The position numbers and the translations under genes are program-made. Below are positions 1 through 13,167 of a DNA stretch of 64,000 nucleotides, one piece after another. Positions within the stretch are counted from its first letter, which is position 1. Each line of letters begins with the position of its first letter. Below the pieces are notes generated by a model. The model searched no databases. It was given only the letters and a program-made list of their open reading frames with translations, and was not told where the DNA came from. The DNA is from Dromaius novaehollandiae (lineage: Eukaryota; Chordata; Aves; Casuariiformes; Dromaiidae), in NCBI RefSeq assembly GCF_036370855.1, contig NC_088098.1:137660721-137724720 (forward strand). The letters are read 5' to 3'.

Positions 1-1752
1 TGAATCATACCATGGACTCAGTCATCACATAGACCTTTGTGAACATAAGGTCAGTCCTGGAACATTGCTTGAGTTTGAAAGAGTAATTTTCCTTTTTTGA
101 CAGAAGGGAAGGCTGAGTCATAAGTGACGTATCTAGGATCACCCAGGAGGTCTGTGGCAAAAGCAGGAAAAGAAAACAGATCTTTTGTAAGGCCACTGGC
201 TGTGGGTCATCCCGTTCAATTTTGAGGGTGTTGACAAGCATTCCTCAGCAGATTAAACTGGAATGGTTGACACAGTCACCACCGCTAGCCGTCTGTTGTC
301 CCCAGGGATTGCCTAGAATGCTGAACATTGTTGTTAGGCTAACATACTGAATTTAGCATCTTAAGCATAAGCCTTTGGTCAGCTTGTTCTTCTGTCATGC
401 TTGCCACTGGGATGGGAATGTCCAGAAAAGCTGGGAGGGCAACTGTTTTAGTCATTCCAGACTAATCCATCCACTCCTGGTGCTGAGTGTGTGCCAGGCT
501 CTGATTTTTCTTCAGACTCCTGTAATTACAAATAGTCTCCAAAATAGGTTTAAATCAGCTTAGAGGCTAGAGCAGTTCAAAGTCAGAGCTACCAAAAGAT
601 GTAAAATTTATTTCCAAGATTGAAATTATGTGTAAGTAAAAGAAAAAAAAAAGGAAGTGGAAGTGCCATTTATGTGCTGAATAAGATGGTAAAGACTTTT
701 TCTTTAAGACAAGTACTATCCTGGCTACTGAGGTAAAAATCCACTGCCAGCTTGGAGCTGTTCTGTTGTCTTTCTGAGAAGCAGTAGTACCTTGAGTAAT
801 CAACTACCCTCTGAATGCCTGCTTCATTGTATTTTTCTTCCTGTATGGGAGGAGCACTGTTTCTATTTCAGTCAAATCAGCAGTGTACAGAAAACATTCC
901 AATTGCTCCAGTCTATTTTCAAAAACACAAGGTTTTCATTATGCAAATTTATTCCAACAGATGGTTTTGAATACATCATTTGGTGCTGGACTTGCCATTA
1001 AAATATTGATCAGTATTCAAGGCATGTTTTGTTGATCAGAAGAGAATTCAGTTCTGAATTTTAGTTCACATAGTCTGTTACCAGCTATAATTATTTCCCA
1101 AAAATCTTTCTTTTTATAAAGAGTAACTTGTGGGAAGATGATGAAATGATTTTCTGAAATGTCCTTGATTTAGAACAATAATTAGGGAAGCAAGAACAAT
1201 GGATCTCATAGAGAATGTTTATACTTCCTGAGATATTAGTATTTGCATTCTTTAGTCTTTTTAGCCTGGATTCTGAGCTTTTGCAAGATCCACTGTCACT
1301 CAGCACTTCGCTGAATTTCCCAGATTTCCCAAAGATGGGAAATTCTTAAGTCTCAGGTCATGATCCACTCCTGAAAAGATGGGATAGAGTGAAACAGGAC
1401 AGAGTATGAATTAATACTTGCTGAAGAATGGGAGGCAGGAATTCTGTTCTTTCAAAATACATTTGCATGACTGTGCAATATTTGAACAAATTTAGTGCAA
1501 AAAATGAGAGTTTTTGACAGTTCTTTGGAAATTGTATGATTTTAACATAATTTTTATATGCATTTTAAAATATGTGTATTTTTTCCCAAAAGGCCGTTAT
1601 GAATAAGAAATGTTCTTTTGCCATAGATTTTGTGTGAATGGTGGCACATAATCACTAACAGAGCTGCAGATGCCTAATTCACAACACCCATGTTCAAGGG
1701 TGCAGCCACACAAGAAAAAACTCTAGCAGAAAAAAGGCTAGAAAATAATTTT
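1..1752. other. AT-rich non-coding DNA, nothing recognised
   Basis: No repeat family, RNA gene or exon is recognised here. The open frames are short, lack conserved motifs and mostly start at TTG or GTG, so they read as chance frames in vertebrate non-coding DNA. Confidence 0.6.
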
Positions 1753-1953
1753 GAAAAGAAAAGGGAGGAAAAGAAAAGAAGAGGAGCGGAAAGGAAAGGA
1801 AAGGAGAAAGGAAAGGAAAGGAGATGAAAGTAGAGGAAAGGAGAGGAGAGGGGAAAGGAAAGGGGAAAGGGAGGGAAAGGGAAGGGAAAGAGGAAGGGAA
1901 GGAAAGGGAAGGGGAAGGGAAGGAAAGGGAAAGGAAAGGAAGAGGAGAGGAAG
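1753..1953 (+). repeat. Polypurine tract, GGAAA/GGGAA-type simple repeat
   Basis: The + strand is almost wholly purine, with pyrimidines only at 1787, 1825 and 1831. Positions 1832-1953 are 122 uninterrupted purines. The basic unit is a drifting pentamer (AAAGG, GGGAA). Mirror-symmetric homopurine DNA of this kind can form triplex (H-DNA) in vitro. Open frames run through it on both strands, but they encode only Lys/Arg/Glu/Gly or Ser/Pro/Phe/Leu runs and are artefacts of composition. Confidence 0.95.
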
Positions 1954-2571
1954 CGAAGCTATAAAAAACCTTCTCCACCTAAAAGAGAGGTATCTGAAGG
2001 GGAGAATCTCTGTGACTTTTTTTTCCCTATGTAGTGTAATCCTTACTTGATAAGCATTTTGCTTCTTTTCACTCATTAGCTTTTCACCCAGCTTACTGAT
2101 GAATGTCATTGTAGTGATAAGCATATGATTAATGCTCTGTTATAATGTCTTTGTTTTAATTTAAAATTTCCAAACTAATGACAGGACACTGAGCCATAAA
2201 TGTATGTAGTGAATATGTAAGTTTTTGATGCCTCCCTCTCTCTTACAATTTCAGCCAAAGCAGGCAGTGATCCTCAGAAATGTGCTACCTTGTACAAACA
2301 CGTTTCTGTATATTCCTCAGCCATCTGAAGAGTATGTTTTTGTGGGAGATAAACGGACAGCATGCCAATCAATATGATTAAATGCTGACACTTTATTAAG
2401 CCCGAATAGCGTCTTTTATATGCCTTAACAGTGATCCCGTGAATCAAACTATACAGTGATTGGTACATGTTCATTTAGTACGTACATCTAAACAGTATAT
2501 GATTGGATAGCATTTACTGTCTCCGAGGAGGCAAAGAAATTACCTAAGCCTGTAAGTTTCTCACTGAACAT

Positions 2572-2603
2572 CTGGGAGTTGTTTTTCCTGGGAGTTGTTT
2601 TTC
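2572..2603 (+). repeat. Perfect 2 x 16-bp tandem duplication
   Basis: The unit CTGGGAGTTGTTTTTC occurs at 2572-2587 and again at 2588-2603 without a mismatch, which points to a recent slippage duplication. Confidence 0.9.
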
Positions 2604-5600
2604 TCCTTCCAAGGACAGTTTCTCACCACATTGCATGCCCTCTAGTAACCTTGCCGGTAGGCCGCAAAACCTACTTTCACACTCTTGCTATTAGCATTAG
2701 GGCTGGATTGCTCACATGTCCGTTTTCCTCTAGAAAATCCTCCACATGTTTTTATTTCTGTCAATACTGCGATTTTGTACCAGTGACTCTGCATTACTTT
2801 ACACCAGCAAATTCAGTGAAATAACCTCTCATTCAAATGAGAGGGAAAATCGCACAGCAGATTTCAGGAAAATACACTGTCCTGCTGGGGTGCTTGCAAG
2901 GGTTGGCGTGATCTCTTTTCCATGGTCTGTCAGCCCTGGTGGCCCCTGTTAAGCCCTCAGGCATATTTCACAGTAATGCCTGCTGGAAGGGGCCTGGCTG
3001 TTGGTCTGCTCCCACTATGTTTGATTTACTAGGGAGCAATTTATTGGGACTGTAGTCAGACTGGCTGTCTGACGCAAGGGTGGCCCATGGCCTCCAGAGT
3101 CATATTCAGTATGTCTTAAAAGAATCTCTTGCAGCTTTCGGGAAGACTTGTCTTTTTAGCTCCACGTAATCCTGCCCCCAGAGCAGAGGTCATGGCCCCT
3201 CTTGTCTGTACCTTTTGGAAATGGGAAATTAAGATGATGGCAATTACTATTCCTGTTACTAGAATGAACATGGTTCATGTTATTGTTTCATGAATCAGTG
3301 CTTCTGTTTTGGGTCTTAGCTTTCTTTTATACTCCAGTCTGTCATCTCTGTGCTAAGGTGAGCAGTGACAGGACTGCTTTGCCCACTGAGGATGCAGTTT
3401 CACAAAACAGGGTGAACTGACATAACAGGCCTGAATAGAGTGGGGGGGTCCTGCTCACTCCCCTCATTTCCTCCTTTGCCTGACTCCTAGACACACTGGC
3501 CGGCACTGGCCACCAGCCTGATGTTAATAGTAGCTCACTAAAATGTGTCCAGCAAAAAAAGTGAGTAGTCTTCTGCAGTTTCAGTGAGTTAAATTTGTTC
3601 AGTAAGAGCTCTAGTAGGTGGGGAAGGAAGAACAGGTTTGTGGGAAGGAGAACAAGATGTCTCTCTCCTGGTATTGGAGAACTTCATGTCAGTGCAGGTG
3701 CATATGAAACTAAATCCTGTGCCCCTCAGTGCTATGTGTATGCTTAATGGCAGGTGTGTAAGTGGACCACTTCACTGCAGTGGAGCTCTTTACATTTAAA
3801 ATTAAAACCTGTCATTAGATACAAGTCCCCTTGACTTAAGTATTGCATCTCTACAGCTGTTGGATCACATCCTCAGCTGAGATACGTGTGAAAATACTGA
3901 AGGAGTGAAAAGCCCAAAAATGCAACATGTTCTACAAGCCCACTTCTGCTCTTGTTACATCATTGCAGCGTTTTGCAGTTGATTTCATTTAAGGTTTGGG
4001 CTTTGCAAGAATAGGTAAGAAAATACAAAATTATAAGTTGATCCTCCTGGATCTCAGTTACCTCTGTCTTGATGAAACTAAGTCCTGTTTTCATCACTGA
4101 TACAACACTTTTGTGTTTAAAGGTAGTATTGCCTCTATAAAACAAAATGCAAGAAGGATTTTGCCCATGAAGATATGACTTTGAGATTAACAAGTTTTCT
4201 CACTAACGTTGAATAATCCCTCCACATTTCCCTTGTCGGTCACATAAAATGATTACCATAGCTATGTATAATAGGCAGCTTTCAGTCATGCACAAAATGG
4301 TATCAGTAAAATTCCCTGGTCACTAACAACATAATGAAAAACTTACTTTCATTTGGTTTACAAGTCATAGAAATTGCAGTTATTTAAAATAAGAAATGCT
4401 AAATTAAATGATGTAGTCTTAGCCTTCAAAATTAAAAACACATTTTAAAGCAATTTTGGTATACTGATATACCATCTTAGCTTAATCAGCAATTATCTTA
4501 ACAGTAAAATTGTCACTTAACCGTTATGGCTAAATATTTAAGAATCAGATATTTCTCTAAGTAATCACATGACAGCTTCCATTTTAGATCATTCACACAG
4601 TTCCTATGAGTGAGGTAAGTAGTTTTGAGCCCTAATGTAAACTTCAGATTAGGTACTAGAGAAAGTCTCAGTTCTTCTATAACTCATGGTTGTCATCACC
4701 ACAATCTGTGACAATCTCTGCTCAACTGAGATCGAGGTGGTATAGAAAAGCATTTTCAGAATCTTTACAGAAAGAAATCTCTTTGCTTTGAGAACCTAAA
4801 ATTATCTAGGGGCCAAATTTCACTAATATTTTTCAAAGTGCCCAGTAAGTGATATTTAAAGGCACAAATGGAACCACACATGCTTTTCTCATGTTAAAAA
4901 ACTAGTAGGAAGTAAACACTTCACTGTCTCCTACTCTACTTGCAATGGCAACTCAATTGATTTGCCATTGGTCTGTGAAGGTCCTTATTGCTGCTATTGC
5001 CTGCAACTGGTCAGGTTCCCAATGGACAAAGAACCGTATTTTTTGCACATGCTGACCTCTTGGCCTTTATGCTAAATGTGTTTCATGGCTCAAGGTGAAT
5101 GACAGTGTTAGCAAACAGGAAGCAAACACAAAAAGGGAAGACAAAACTAAAAGCAAAGGTGATGAATTCCAAAAAGTGAAATAATTTTTGAGGGCCTTTT
5201 AAGGACCCTCAGCCTTCCTCCTATTTTTTTACCAGGATTTAAAAGTTAGCTATGTTTTGAGATGCCATTAAGTAATAACAATGGCTGAGAAAAAGCCTTG
5301 TGTCTGTCATGTGACTACTTCTTTGCAATTTCTGCAACCAGATTCTGGATAGAGAAGTATTTCTTCAGCTTCACTGATCCAGGCACTTGAGACCACGAGT
5401 CTTCTCGCAGATTAGGAACTTCTCATAGATTATACTGAAAATGCTGGGAAATGCACATAGTCTGTATTTGCTTTGTTTTTTCCTTCTTTTCCTAATCCTA
5501 CTTCCCCTTTGGAAGTTACTGAGGAACTATTCTTTAGACGCATAGACCCTGGAGTTCCCGTTTTAGGGAAGAGTCCAGTTCTGCACACTAGGCTGAAGTA

Positions 5601-6936
5601 CATGAAGTACATATACAGGCGTGACTGTGGCTGAGCCATGCTTTGTTATTCTTGTTCATTGGAGTCAGTAAAGCTAATCCTCAAAGGTATGGAAGGATGG
5701 GATGGAAGGTGGTTTACTGAGGTTATGAAAGATTTGAGTAGTTATTCTGTGAGCTAGGATTGTCTTCTTTCTTCCCCAGGCTTCAGGTATCCCTACCAAT
5801 AGAAAGGAGAGCATTTAGACCTTCAATTACATTTTTAAATTAAACCTTTAGTTCTGAAGAATGCTGCAAGCCAGTGTAAAGAACCTAACACCAAGTATCC
5901 AATACATAATGCCCCCCATCTGAGCTCTTGTTTCTTACCTGACCCATTTTAATTGATTCCTATGCAATCCATCTATACATCAGGGACTGCTATTTCCAAC
6001 AGCTTTGTGAATGAATGTAATAAGAGATCACTGTGTGCTTTTTCCCTGAGGATTTTTACAAGTATAAATTCCTGGCTTTTGACGTGATTTTCTTTAGTTT
6101 CAGGTCTCCTGCCAAAAGATTTGGACTCTTTTTCTCATACTATTTCTCTGTATACTGAAGCACAAATCTTTCACTGCTTGACTACATTAGCCTGTAACAA
6201 AAATAATTCAATCACTGTTGATCCTCTTATATATAACACTTTCCATGTGGTAGACTAATAACGTGGTACCTCTGTTTTAGCAGCTTATTTTTTCTGAAAG
6301 AAAAACCAGAAAATTTGACGTTTATTCAGTAATAGTATATTTAGAAAAATGAAAAGCTCATGTAATGTATACCTTTACTTTGTCAAATTAATAAGTGTTA
6401 AATGTTAATTGACTGCCCTGTAATTCAATGCTTTGGAGGTTTAAACTTTAACAATTTGTCCTTTTTATTTGAAGCATCAAAATGTAACAGTTCAGCATGT
6501 GGCAAAAGAATGGAAAAAATTAGGATTAAAGCAGATAGGGCCAGTGGAACTTACCATGGGTCCATAGCTGCTTCTCATTCTGCTCTTGCTAATTTGCTGC
6601 TGTTCTTTGTGATCATTATATGGAGTATGGCAATAGATTTCTGTTAACCTGGACCGTGAAGATGCTTCCTCGTTTATTGCCCTTGACTATCTCAATACCA
6701 GGATGCTCAAATAACAACATAAAGATTTTAACGAGGAAATAGCAACTGTCCTCAACGTAACACTTTTGACTTCATAGAACTGATTGAGAGGAAGGAGCCT
6801 GTAGCAATATGAAATTTATAGGTTTGACATTTCATTAAATATGAAAAAACTCCAAACACTTTAAATTGAACAAATAATTCCAGGTGTTTTCTTGAAAATA
6901 AATGATGATACAACCCAGTTGCTAGGATTCTCATTA

Positions 6937-6976
6937 CCTTTACTATAATGGTTGTACTTTTACTATAATGGTTGTT
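6937..6976 (+). repeat. 2 x 20-bp tandem duplication
   Basis: The core TACTATAATGGTTGT is found at 6941-6955 and again at 6961-6975, a period of exactly 20 bp, with one or two differences in the flanking bases. Confidence 0.9.
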
Positions 6977-8690
6977 ATTTTTTAACATTGTGGTTACAGT
7001 GTTGCTTAAAAAACACAACCATCCATAAGGTATTCTACAAACTCTGTCATAGCTAGCAGAATTGCCCTAATCATACCATTTTCAAAATTTAAATTATAAG
7101 ACTGACTTAAAATAGGCAATGAATCTTTTTTGCCCTTGGGGCTTTTAGAATGAAATCTTCTCTATAGATAGGAGATATTGAAACATCTTTTAAAAGTTGC
7201 AGCTGAAATTATTTCATAATCATTTGACTCCAGAAGTAGGCATTTTAGGAAAACTGTCAGTGGTCCTGAGGTATCCAGGAACACTGGAATAAAACCAACA
7301 GAGCAGCTGGGCTCTGCATCTGCAGGAGAATGCTGAGGGCTTAAGGATTCTTCTCTCCCTGTATTTTTCTAAATGACTTCATTTAGCTTGAGAGCAGTTA
7401 TATTTTCAAGAGGCAGGATGCGGAGTTGCTTTGCAGAATTAACCAAACCTCTGCATGTTAAAGTACTCAGTTTTTGCAGCACATATTTTCTCATGTTGCA
7501 GCTGAAGTTAATTGTACACAAAATGAAGGATTATGACTTGTAGATGTCAAAATGATGAACTCCCTTTAGTCTACTGGAGTACTTAAGTTTATATATAAAA
7601 ATCACCTGCTATGTGTATAGCCATCTAAATATTTTTGGAGATAAAGCGCTCTCTATAGCAGGATAAGTCCAGTTTGAGAGTGGCCAGAGACGGAGCTTAA
7701 GTTATCATATTTTCCCCATGTGAAGGTGTATTGTTTTTTTGAGGGTCTGTATGGTTTCACATTGGGAAGACATTATTTGGTCCTGTAGTCTTACCTGACA
7801 GTTCTTTTGTAATTAAAATGCTAAGTCCAAAGACTACCCTTCTGTTACCAGACACATATGAGTTGCAGATTCTTTCCATGTCTTATTATTAGAAGTTGGT
7901 GTTGGTTTGAGATTCTTATTTTCTTATGTTGGAAATACCAATTATCCTATCTCTAATTAGAAGTCATGAAGGACCTATGAAGTTGAAATAGAAATACTTT
8001 GGCTAAGACATTTACATTAGGCTCTGGCTGCAGTGAAAAATAGCAGCTCAATTATATCATAAAGGGTGGAAATATTAGTAAATAGCAAATCTGACTGTCC
8101 CTGCTTTTAGATTACTGAAGTTTCTGTTTGTTTTGCCAAGTAGTTTCAAATCAAATCATTTTAGGGCTTTTGTGCAGTAGAAAAAATGGAGGAATAAGAG
8201 TAAATCATTCATTTCTTGTTCCTATGAATCGCTGTATTAGCTTTAACAGACTACTTTGAAACATGAAAAAGACATGAATGGAATTTCTGAACTGGCTTAG
8301 AAATGTGATTAGAATGAATCGTGATTCATTTTTATTTTGCCTCATTGAGTCTTAGGGATCATTCCTTTAGTGTTGCTTCTGGCAATCTTGAGAATTAAAA
8401 TTAATACATGAAAGTTGAGATTCTTGCAGTTATTTAACTAGGATCAGAGACTTGAAGAAAACTATCAAATATCCAAAGATTTATGAGACCTGGTAATATT
8501 GCTTCACAGACTATGCAGGAAAAGTTGACGGACTAGATTGTAAAAGGTAGAAAACAAGTATTAAGAAATCTCTGCCATTAGTAAAATTTAGTCAGAACTT
8601 GTTTCCTAGTTGAATTTATTCAAAAGTAAAATTTTCCTAAATTTTTCTTTCCATATTTGTGTCATTCTGACAATTGATAACATTTTTCAG

Positions 8691-8812
8691 ACTGGTACAC
8701 TGGTTAAACTCAACCATCTAGTTCATTGGGCAACTCTTACTGACTTCTATGCAGCAGAGGGCATGAATCCATTGACACAATCACTATGGAACCCTGATAG
8801 CCCTAAGAAGAG
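8691..8812 (+). other. Candidate orphan exon (open frame with splice signals)
   Basis: A 122-bp stretch sits between an acceptor-like CATTTTTCAG (8681-8690), with a possible branch point TTGATAAC just upstream, and a donor-like GAG|GTCAGG (GT at 8813-8814). One frame is open across it and for a further 80 bp; it includes the residues NPDSPKKRSGTPNPNP. I recognise no family. The 122-bp length is not a multiple of three. The open frame upstream begins at TTG, so no start codon is implied. Chance is quite possible. Confidence 0.2.
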
Positions 8813-10594
8813 GTCAGGTACACCTAACCCAAATCCAGTTTCTAGAAGGGGATCCTTATTTCTTCAGTCACTGTATTGTAACTGGTTTCCAGAATAATTG
8901 AACCAACTGTTATGATTTAGGCCTGCAAAAATAGTGCCAAACATAAAAAACTTAGTGTTTAGGAGACAGTTTCTACTTTATTATATTTAAATAACAAAAA
9001 ATCATGCATTCACGGTGATGGGTGGCCTAACACAACTTTTAAAAGATCTTGTTAAAATTATACCATCAGGTAGTAGTTTTACTTTTCCAAATATATAACT
9101 AAGAGGTTTCACATGTTAGGTTTAATGCTTTAGTCACTGCACAGCCAGCCATGCAGGAATCATTCAGGAGTCTGGAATCCAGTGAGGTAAGATACTGAGA
9201 TGCAAAATGAAAGCTGTGGATAAGATGTTCTTCAGCTGAACTTTCTGAATTCCCTCATTCTCTGAGCAGTGTCCTGTACCTTCTTTCCTCCTAGATGTTA
9301 TGACTTCTTCTGCCCTCATACAAATCTTAGTAGAATCCAGAGGGGATCCAACAAAAATAGAAGCAATCCAGAATTCAGTTAAATGAAAAATGTGTAAATA
9401 TACAATATTTTATAAAATTTATATTGTTTTCCAGTGATGACTATTCACATAAAGATTCAGTAGACACAGCTTTGTATTTATAAGCATTTCATTCTCTGTT
9501 GTGTCAGTGCTTTTGAAACTGTTATCATAGACTTTAGTCCCAGTCTGACATCTAGGTAGATCTCTCTCTAGAAGATCTCCAGATTGTGTTTTATGCAGAA
9601 TCAGGATTATTCTCTTTAAGTTGATCTGATGTCTTGCTCCCAAGACCAGAAACCTTTGCAGGATCTCAGAGTTCAAAACTGCTTGTTTCCTCAGGTAACA
9701 TAGGCATCTATCATCATTCAGCACTTCAGTATCATGTCTCTCTATCTTCTAGAGTGGCACTTGATCTTACCCCTCCATTTGCATTGCCAACTAGATCCCC
9801 AAGTCTTTGGTCTTAACCAGTCTATCTTGCAAGTTTTTCCTCCTACATGTACTCCTTTCCTTTAAATTTTGTGTGTGAGCCAGTTATTTCTTAAGCATGT
9901 GTGTGGAGATGTATTATTATGGGTACTTTTACAATAAACATCTGTTTAACATTTATCTATTGCTAATGTGCAGATGTAAAGCTAAGTGTATGCTTTAGGT
10001 CCCTCCTGGAAAATAATTTTTCTGCAATTTTTGGCTTCTCAGCTGTGTACATACTGTAAATAAAGTTGTACTCTGAGGCCACAGTGTTTATATCCAACTG
10101 CCTTTCTCTCTCATCCATCCCTGCTCTCCTTGCCTTGAAGGTGGCTGTTCAGAGACATCTGCTTTCTATTACTCACTGTGTCAAACAGAAAACAATTACA
10201 GCGCTCATTAAGAAGTTTCCACGTTTAACCTTTGCACGACAACCTTCAAAGAAAGAGACCTCCCAGCTTTTTTCTTGAAGAGCTTCATTATTTTCTCACC
10301 CTAAGCTCTCAAAAAGGCTTTCAGCAACTCTTCCAGGATGCTTGGTAGCTTGCCTCGAAGCTCAACATTCTGAAATATCTCGTTCTTACACTCTTCAGTC
10401 TGCAGGTCGCATTGGGTGGTATGCTTACCACAGTAAGTGAAAAATAACTGCTGTTAAAACCTGTTGCAGCTCTTGCTAAAACAAGCTGTTATTTTGAAAC
10501 TTACGGAATATTTCAGAATCTCCTTGTTCACACCACTAACAAGCAGTTAATTCCCATGAATGTTTAGCATGGTTCTAAATGAATCAACTCAGCA

Positions 10595-10633
10595 TATATA
10601 AGCTTGAAAGCAATCATTCTGTCTGCCTGTTTG
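10595..10633 (+). promoter_or_regulatory. TATA-box core-promoter-like arrangement
   Basis: TATATAAG (10595-10602) follows a half-MARE/AP-1-like ACTCAGCA (10587-10594). About 30 bp after the TATA start there is a strong splice-donor sequence, TTG|GTAAGTG (GT at 10634-10635). An acceptor-like pyrimidine tract ending CTACAG (10655-10660) comes immediately after, too close to form an intron with that donor. This could be a TATA-driven start with a very short first exon, or chance. Confidence 0.25.
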
Positions 10634-10990
10634 GTAAGTGTTCTTTTATTTCATCTACAGTTTCTTGTGGTCTAGGTTCAGAAAAATGAAAAACCTCTGC
10701 TCTTACTCATTGTCCAAGAACTGTTGAGAAATGTGTGTTATAGGAAAAAGTTCTTAATGGAAAAATGAAGTTAATAACATATTGATAAATATTAATTTCT
10801 AGGAGGCTTTTTTTGTCTGATATCAAGGCTTTTAAATTCTTGTAAATCTTTCAAGGGCAGGTCATCTTTGTGGATCTGGCTGTACTGTCTTAGTACTGCT
10901 TATGCAGATAACCTTGCTGGTAACTAGTGTAACAAAACTCAGTGTAAGGAAGGAGAAGGTAATACTTGTTTTACAAAAGCTTTGAGTAAG

Positions 10991-11170
10991 ATGATTTTAC
11001 TCAAATCAATTCTCTCTTTGATTATCTTCACTCACACTCTTACTCCCACTTACTCTCAAGCACCAAGTGTGTCTAAGTGGTCTGGCCTTGTGTGTGACAC
11101 AGAGGACAAGGGACGCTGGCTATCGAGTCCTCATCACATCACCGGGGTTTTTCTTGGTTGGCAACAATGA
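10991..11170 (+). CDS. Hypothetical 59-aa ORF with signal-peptide-like start
   Basis: A real ATG at 10991, with A at -3, opens 59 codons ending at TGA. The N-terminus (MILLKSILSLIIFTHTL) has an early lysine and a hydrophobic core, then a short polar stretch ending SQA that resembles a cleavage site. The remainder is polar and contains one cysteine and three tryptophans. It lies about 360 bp downstream of the TATA-like element at 10595. No family is recognised, and an ORF of this length is expected by chance in such a window. Confidence 0.15.
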   Translation: MILLKSILSLIIFTHTLTPTYSQAPSVSKWSGLVCDTEDKGRWLSSPHHITGVFLGWQQ

Positions 11171-13167
11171 ACTAGTTTTTGAACAGATCTTTCATATCCA
11201 TTAGGAGTAGTGTTTTGCTGTTACTCTCCTGCTGTAGTACCAGAAGAAGCAGTGGCATATATGTCCTGAACCTTGTTGCCATCTTGCTGTTGTCAGAGTG
11301 CAGGGTCTTCCCTTAATGAGTCATTTGTGCTGTTGTATTATCAAAGTGCAGGTTGTCTGGGCTTGACACATTCCTCAGTTTGATTGACTGGGAAGAGTGT
11401 TCTTCATTAGGCCATTCTTTTAACCCTTGTTCTGCTGTTTCTTCTGGTGCTTTTTCACACACACACACATTTCCACTTATGTTTAATTCTTACCAACCTC
11501 AGTATTTCTGTTACAAGTCTCTACATCCTGGTTTCAGTCCTGGGAAAAACTTGGAATTACAGCTATGCAAGATGTATGCATCATAAATAATTGGTGACCC
11601 CATACTATGAAAAGACAAGAGTGGTATGTGGTTCATTATGTGAAGGCATTGTGGCAAGCACCACAAATCAGAGAGGTGCGTAACTCTAAAGCTTTTATGA
11701 AAATAAAATATAACCAAAAGACACCCCTGCTCCTAATTGTAGCTGCATACAAAAAAAAAGGTACTAGTGTGAATATAATATTTGATAAGGAGAGGCCATC
11801 TCTAGTATGCATATGTCCCGTTCAAACACTACCAGGTCATATGTGATTATGCTGAGACTGAGCTGAGCAAGCTTTTGACTGCAAGTTTCAGGATTTTCTT
11901 TCTTTTGAGGAGAAAAAGAATTATTTCATTATCCTTTGCATATAATGAAAAAAATTGTTTTGACATTTTTCAACACAAGAATTTCTATTCTGTGAAGTAC
12001 CCTTGATTTATTCAACTGTGTAGGTGCTTCCTCTGTGGCTTCATTTTCATCCCCTGTGGCTTCATTTTTATCTCCTTGCAATAAGCAGTGGGATTTTAAA
12101 GCCTTTTTGTTTGAGGAAACAGGGACCCCATACGAAAGACTTCAAGAAAATAGATGTAGACTTAACAGTAGGAGGCAATCCTGACTGGTGTTAGGGTTTA
12201 GTATACAGCTGCATATTTTTGTTTTGCAGTGTGTACCACACTGGTGTCTTTTGGGCTTAAACATATAAGCATGTTTCTCAGTTTTTTTCTTCTTACTGTG
12301 GACTTGGTTCCCTGCTTCTCTAGATGGGTGTTGTTCCATTTCGAAATCTAAACTGCTTCTACATTGCACAAATTTTGATGTTGTACCTTTCTGTAATTCA
12401 GTGCAGATGGATTTATATGTTGTCTGGCTTTTTTTTTCCCCATGGCTGATTTGTCTGACCAGATGGATGGAGGTGAATAAGTATATATGCAGGCTGACTG
12501 AGTGCCAGATATAGAAACAGTCTGTATGATGTAATCAGCAGGCCTCTGCAGTGCTAGTAGTAAAAACAGACTTATACCTCTCATATCAGCGGTTACAACA
12601 AATGCTCCGGTGTGATGTTACTGGACACCATCTGTTTTTTGTATCATCATTCTTGACCATGCATAGTAACTTCAGATGGCTTATGAGAATGAGTGACAGC
12701 TAATCTTGCCTTGCTGAAGAAAATGCAATTTAGTTTGGGTGGAATTTACTGACCCTTTGTCACTGCTCTGTGATTGCATTTGGAATTAATCTAGGCTGTC
12801 ATATTGCCATGCTGTGTAATCACAGTTCTCCTGAAAGTGGCTGCTATGTGGGATTGGACACTAGGATGTTCCTTGGGGCATGGATGCATGCAAACATCTT
12901 AGATCCATGTTGCTAAAGTACCAGTGTAGGATTAGTCTCATTGTAACAAATGTTTACTAATGCCAGCCCCTGTGTGTCAGTAATGCAAAGCTTCCAAGCA
13001 GATGAAGTGCACAGATTTCATAAGATTTCAGGATGAAACTGAGCAGTGGAAACATTTATTGACTTCAACTTTCCCTATCCTTCTTACAGAATAATTCACC
13101 TTTCCTGTTCAGGGTCTGTGAGTATATGAAGGAGAAATCTGAAGTATGTCAATGCAGTCCTTTACGG
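11171..13167. other. Non-coding DNA with a short (CA)n
   Basis: A (CA)7 run at 11456-11469 and a 21-bp tandem duplication at 12030-12071 are the only structured elements. No exon or transposon was recognised. Confidence 0.5.
12030..12071 (+). repeat. 2 x 21-bp tandem duplication
   Basis: The unit beginning CCTCTGTGGCTTCATTTT at 12030-12050 is repeated at 12051-12071 with two mismatches. Confidence 0.85.

Larger units (their letters stand above)
1958..10560. other. Non-coding DNA with minor tandem duplications
   Basis: Apart from the short tandem duplications at 2572-2603 and 6937-6976 and one candidate exon at 8691-8812, each listed separately, I recognise nothing here. Base composition is typical AT-rich vertebrate intergenic or intronic DNA. 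Confidence 0.5.

Noticed and set aside
1694..2124. Overlapping ORFs of 94-128 codons across the purine tract
   Set aside because: They are direct translations of a GGAAA-type simple repeat with no start context or domain.
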